Below the pieces are notes generated by a model. It did no database searches. It was not told where the DNA came from and saw nothing but the letters and a program-made list of their open reading frames with translations. A stretch of 64,000 bases of DNA, from positions 1-64,000 of the forward strand of contig JAFAJV010000108.1 of assembly GCA_019235995.1 (NCBI GenBank), given 5' to 3'. Shown piece by piece: positions 62,049-64,000 of the stretch. Every line of letters begins with the position of its first letter. The stretch's first letter is position 1. Position numbers and translations under genes: made by a program. The stretch comes from Vulcanimicrobiota bacterium (GTDB lineage: Bacteria > Vulcanimicrobiota > Vulcanimicrobiia > Vulcanimicrobiales > Vulcanimicrobiaceae).

Positions 62049-62393
62049 ATGCAAATCGCAGTGTTGTTGATGCTTTCCCAGTTCTTTGTCTGGCCGATCC
62101 CGATCGATTGGCAGAGGAATCAGCAGAACGTCGTGGTGAGGGGCACGGTCGTCGATGCGGCCGGGCAGCCCGTGCCGCGTGCGAACGTTTTCGCAACGTC
62201 GCCCGCCTTCGATGCGCGCACCATCTCGGATTCGAAGGGCAACTTTATCTTCCTCACGCTCTTTCCGGGCACGTACTATCTTGCCGCGTCGAACAATGAC
62301 GCGGACATGGGCGTCTACGGTTCGCTCGACAGCGTGCCGCCGCAGCTGTTCGCCGGCTTCGAGTACGGCGCCACCATCGTTCTCTCGCGCTAG
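62049..62393 (+). CDS. Small secreted protein with carboxypeptidase-regulatory-like domain
   Basis: 114 aa; TTAGGAG lies 7 nt before the ATG. A hydrophobic N-terminus (IAVLLMLSQFFVWPI) is probably a signal or anchor. Then comes one Ig-like transthyretin-type domain: VVVRGTVVDAAGQPVPRANVFA, ISDSKGNFIFLTLFPGTYYLAAS. A perfect -35 hexamer TTGACA is at 62013-62018, but no good -10 follows. Its stop and the stop of the opposing gene share the palindrome CTAG. Confidence 0.75.
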   Translation: MQIAVLLMLSQFFVWPIPIDWQRNQQNVVVRGTVVDAAGQPVPRANVFATSPAFDARTISDSKGNFIFLTLFPGTYYLAASNNDADMGVYGSLDSVPPQLFAGFEYGATIVLSR

Positions 62394-63079
62394 CGTTCCA
62401 ACAACTCTTTCGCACGTCTAAAAATGGCATCGAACATCGGTACCGTAAGCTTGCCGGTGTTCGTGTTTTGCCGGCTGGGGTGGTACGACGCGATGACCGT
62501 GACCGTTCGCGCGCGGCGAGTGGCGATCAGCTCCGCGCCGTGCGCGAACGCGGCGGTCCCTGCGAGGGCGAAGTCGCGCGCGCGGAGCATGCGTAGGATC
62601 GCACTGTGCGCGATCGAGCCCAATGCGATCGCCACACGTAAGCGCCGCAACGCGTCGAACTCGGCGACCAGATAGGAGAAGCAGTTCCGCAGCTCGCCTG
62701 GCGTGGGCTTGTTGTGGGGCGGCGCGCAGCGCAACGCGGCCGTGATGAAGCAGTCGCTCAAGGTGAGCCCGTCGCCGCGATCGACCGCGTCCGGCTGCGA
62801 CGCGAAGCCGGCGCGATGCAGCGCCGGGTAGAGAAAGCCGCCGGAGGCGTCCCCGGTGAAGGGACGACCCGTACGGTTGCTGCCGTGCGCGCCGGGCGCG
62901 AGGCCGACGATTGCGACGCGGGCGCGCGGATCGCCGAACCCCGGTACCGGCTTGCCCCAGTAGACGCAGTCGCGATGCGCCCGTTTCTTGTCGCGGGCGA
63001 TCTGCGCGGTGTAGGCGCGTAGCTCGGGGCAGCGCCGGCAGCGCACGACGGCCGTCTCGATCCGAGTGAGAGCGCTCAC
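62390..63079 (-). CDS. Uracil-DNA glycosylase, family 5 (UDGb) type
   Basis: 229 aa from a GTG that overlaps the upstream stop (GTGA). Base-excision repair enzyme. The active-site motif reads GLAPGAHGSNRTGRPFTGDASGGFL, typical of family 5 (GLAPA.HG.NRTGR.FTGD.SG). The second motif is SYHPSRQNTNTG. Cys pairs (CRRC near 14-17, DCVYWG, CFITAALRCAPPHNK) suit the family 4Fe-4S cluster. Confidence 0.9.
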   Translation of the reverse strand: MSALTRIETAVVRCRRCPELRAYTAQIARDKKRAHRDCVYWGKPVPGFGDPRARVAIVGLAPGAHGSNRTGRPFTGDASGGFLYPALHRAGFASQPDAVDRGDGLTLSDCFITAALRCAPPHNKPTPGELRNCFSYLVAEFDALRRLRVAIALGSIAHSAILRMLRARDFALAGTAAFAHGAELIATRRARTVTVIASYHPSRQNTNTGKLTVPMFDAIFRRAKELLER

Positions 63080-63960
63080 GGGCGCGCGAGCACGTCGGCG
63101 TACTCGATGCCGATAGGCGCGATGACGTAGGCGGCGCCGTCGTTGCGCTGCCAGACGTACTCGAGTGCGGCGCGCGGATAGACGACGCGCACGTTCGGCG
63201 CGGCGGGATCGTTGATCGCGCAGTCGCCGTCGCGGGTGAAGCCGCAGAGAACGGCCAGATGTCCGTCGGAGTGCTCGAGCGGGGCGCCCGGCAGCTCGCC
63301 GTCCCGCCACGAATACGAGATCGCGACGGGGATGTTGCGCTCGATCAGGCGCAGGGCGTGGTCGAGGTTGCAGAGGTGCGCGACGACGGCGCGTAACCCG
63401 AGGCGGCCGCTGTACGCGACGTTGAACGCCCAGTTACCCGTCCCGTTGTACGCGCGATCGAAGACCGCTCGCGCCGCCTGTGCGACCGAATGATCGATCG
63501 CGTGAAAAGCATGGATCATCGTCAGCGTCGCCGGGCTGCACCAGCCGCGCTCGCTTTCGTCGTCCGAATATTGAGAGCGAGGGGGAACGTCGAGGATCAG
63601 CGCGTCGCGGGCGTAGGGAAGCGACGGCCGCGGCCGCAGCGGCGACGAGAACGCCACGAGCTCGAACTCCACGCCGTTCGCGCGCACCTCGATACCGTCG
63701 AAGGGCTGTGCCGCTCGGATGACGTCGATGTCGACGCGTACGCCCTCGTGCTCGGGGCTGAACGACTTCGCGCCGCCGGGCTGCCATTCCGAATGGTCGA
63801 GCCAATCGCTCGCCGCCCGGCGCGCGCGCAGGATGCGAAACTGCAGCCTGCCCTGGGGCGCGTGCGTGTTCCAGCTCAACACGCCGCCGCGCGCCGGTTC
63901 GAATTCAAGCCGGGCGACTTCGCGTGCCGACCGCGCTTGCGCGAAGGAACCCGGGCTCAC
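63076..63960 (-). CDS. C39-like cysteine peptidase domain protein
   Basis: 294 aa from the GTG at 63960, which overlaps the preceding stop (GTGA); upstream in-frame codons stay open to the window edge. Residues 1-125 form a beta-rich domain of unknown function. From about 125 comes a papain-fold C39-like domain with Cys141 (RGWCSPATLTMIH), His234 (SDGHLAVLCGF) and Asn250/Asp251 (AINDPAA) as the likely triad. No signal peptide is visible, which is unusual for peptidases of this group. Could act on peptides in the cytosol or be exported by another route. Confidence 0.8.
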   Translation of the reverse strand: MSPGSFAQARSAREVARLEFEPARGGVLSWNTHAPQGRLQFRILRARRAASDWLDHSEWQPGGAKSFSPEHEGVRVDIDVIRAAQPFDGIEVRANGVEFELVAFSSPLRPRPSLPYARDALILDVPPRSQYSDDESERGWCSPATLTMIHAFHAIDHSVAQAARAVFDRAYNGTGNWAFNVAYSGRLGLRAVVAHLCNLDHALRLIERNIPVAISYSWRDGELPGAPLEHSDGHLAVLCGFTRDGDCAINDPAAPNVRVVYPRAALEYVWQRNDGAAYVIAPIGIEYADVLARP

Positions 63961-64000
63961 ACGTTCCACTCCCACGCGTTCCAGCTGTCGCCGATGAACG
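63957..64000 (-). CDS. C-terminal end of a further gene (cut by window edge)
   Basis: Only the last 13 codons are visible (FIGDSWNAWEWNV and stop TGA at 63959-63957). The stop overlaps the GTG start of the C39-like gene in the GTGA arrangement seen throughout the window, which supports real coding. No identity can be given. Confidence 0.4.
   Translation of the reverse strand, partial: FIGDSWNAWEWNV

Noticed and set aside
1-64000. tRNA, rRNA, CRISPR arrays, insertion sequences or prophage
   Set aside because: Gene spacing leaves almost no room. No repeat-spacer pattern, transposase motif or tRNA-like cloverleaf was seen by eye; a tool search (tRNAscan, Infernal) was not possible.

Overview
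This window is the replication-origin neighbourhood of a high-GC bacterium with an outer membrane. It carries dnaA, dnaN, recF, a DciA-type helicase-loader gene and gyrB, plus parA/parB and the rpmH-rnpA-yidD-yidC-jag-mnmE-mnmG-rsmG set. An LPS and outer-membrane set (lpxC, lpxD, bamA, tamB, OmpH-like genes, gmhA, hldA, hldC) shows a diderm. Other traits are more typical of monoderms: a short YidC and an L27 with a Firmicutes-like N-terminal pro-sequence. This mix suggests a deep-branching Terrabacteria-type diderm. An Eremiobacterota (WPS-2)-like genome is my best guess, but no rRNA is present to confirm it. Genes are tightly packed, stop/start overlaps (ATGA, GTGA, TAATG) are common, and GTG or TTG starts are frequent. 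Long antisense ORFs are artefacts of the GC content.

Layout. 1-11.9 kb (minus): envelope biogenesis, tamB, bamA, three OmpH/Skp-like genes, lpxD and a truncated lpxC. 11.9-18.5 kb (minus): dnaA-dnaN-recF-dciA-gyrB. DnaA-box clusters lie on both sides of dnaA, at about 17.05-17.15 kb and 18.66-18.83 kb, which looks like a bipartite oriC. 18.9-27.0 kb (plus): a tiny membrane peptide, rpmA with an apparently leaderless promoter, obg, nadD, a DUF3465 gene, maf, mreC, mreD, mrdA and an aminotransferase. 27.0-41.7 kb (minus): read from rpmH at its right end, rpmH-rnpA-yidD-yidC-jag-mnmE-(secreted protein, HdeD)-mnmG-(DGPF protein, ECF42 sigma factor)-rsmG-(LAGLIDADG-like protein)-cca-parA-parB-(small membrane protein)-thiE-thiD-trpS. 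41.9-49.4 kb (plus): fabF-rnc-smc-purH and a glyoxalase. A fused permease gene (minus) follows. 50.6-62.0 kb (plus): hisS-accB, heptose genes gmhA-hldA-hldC, an LpxB-like gene, five overlapping glycosyltransferases (GT2/GT9/GT2/GT9/GT2) and aspS. 62.0-64.0 kb: a small secreted protein, a family-5-type uracil-DNA glycosylase, a C39-like peptidase and the tail of one more gene.

Most interesting points. (1) A catalytically degenerate single-motif LAGLIDADG protein sits between rsmG and cca-parAB. Its gene is bracketed by two 27-bp inverted repeats of identical architecture, GTTTCAC-N13-GTGAAAC, whose half-sites equal the ParB parS half-site. (2) Skp/OmpH-like units are expanded to four in three adjacent genes, one a tandem fusion. 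(3) rpmA seems to be leaderless, with a 10-bp direct repeat straddling its promoter, and encodes a pro-L27 without rplU or prp next to it. (4) The 27.0-41.8 kb block is head-on to the expected fork, as if inverted in place. (5) DciA carries a C-terminal extension with a Cys cluster. (6) The heptose and glycosyltransferase operon probably builds an LPS core.
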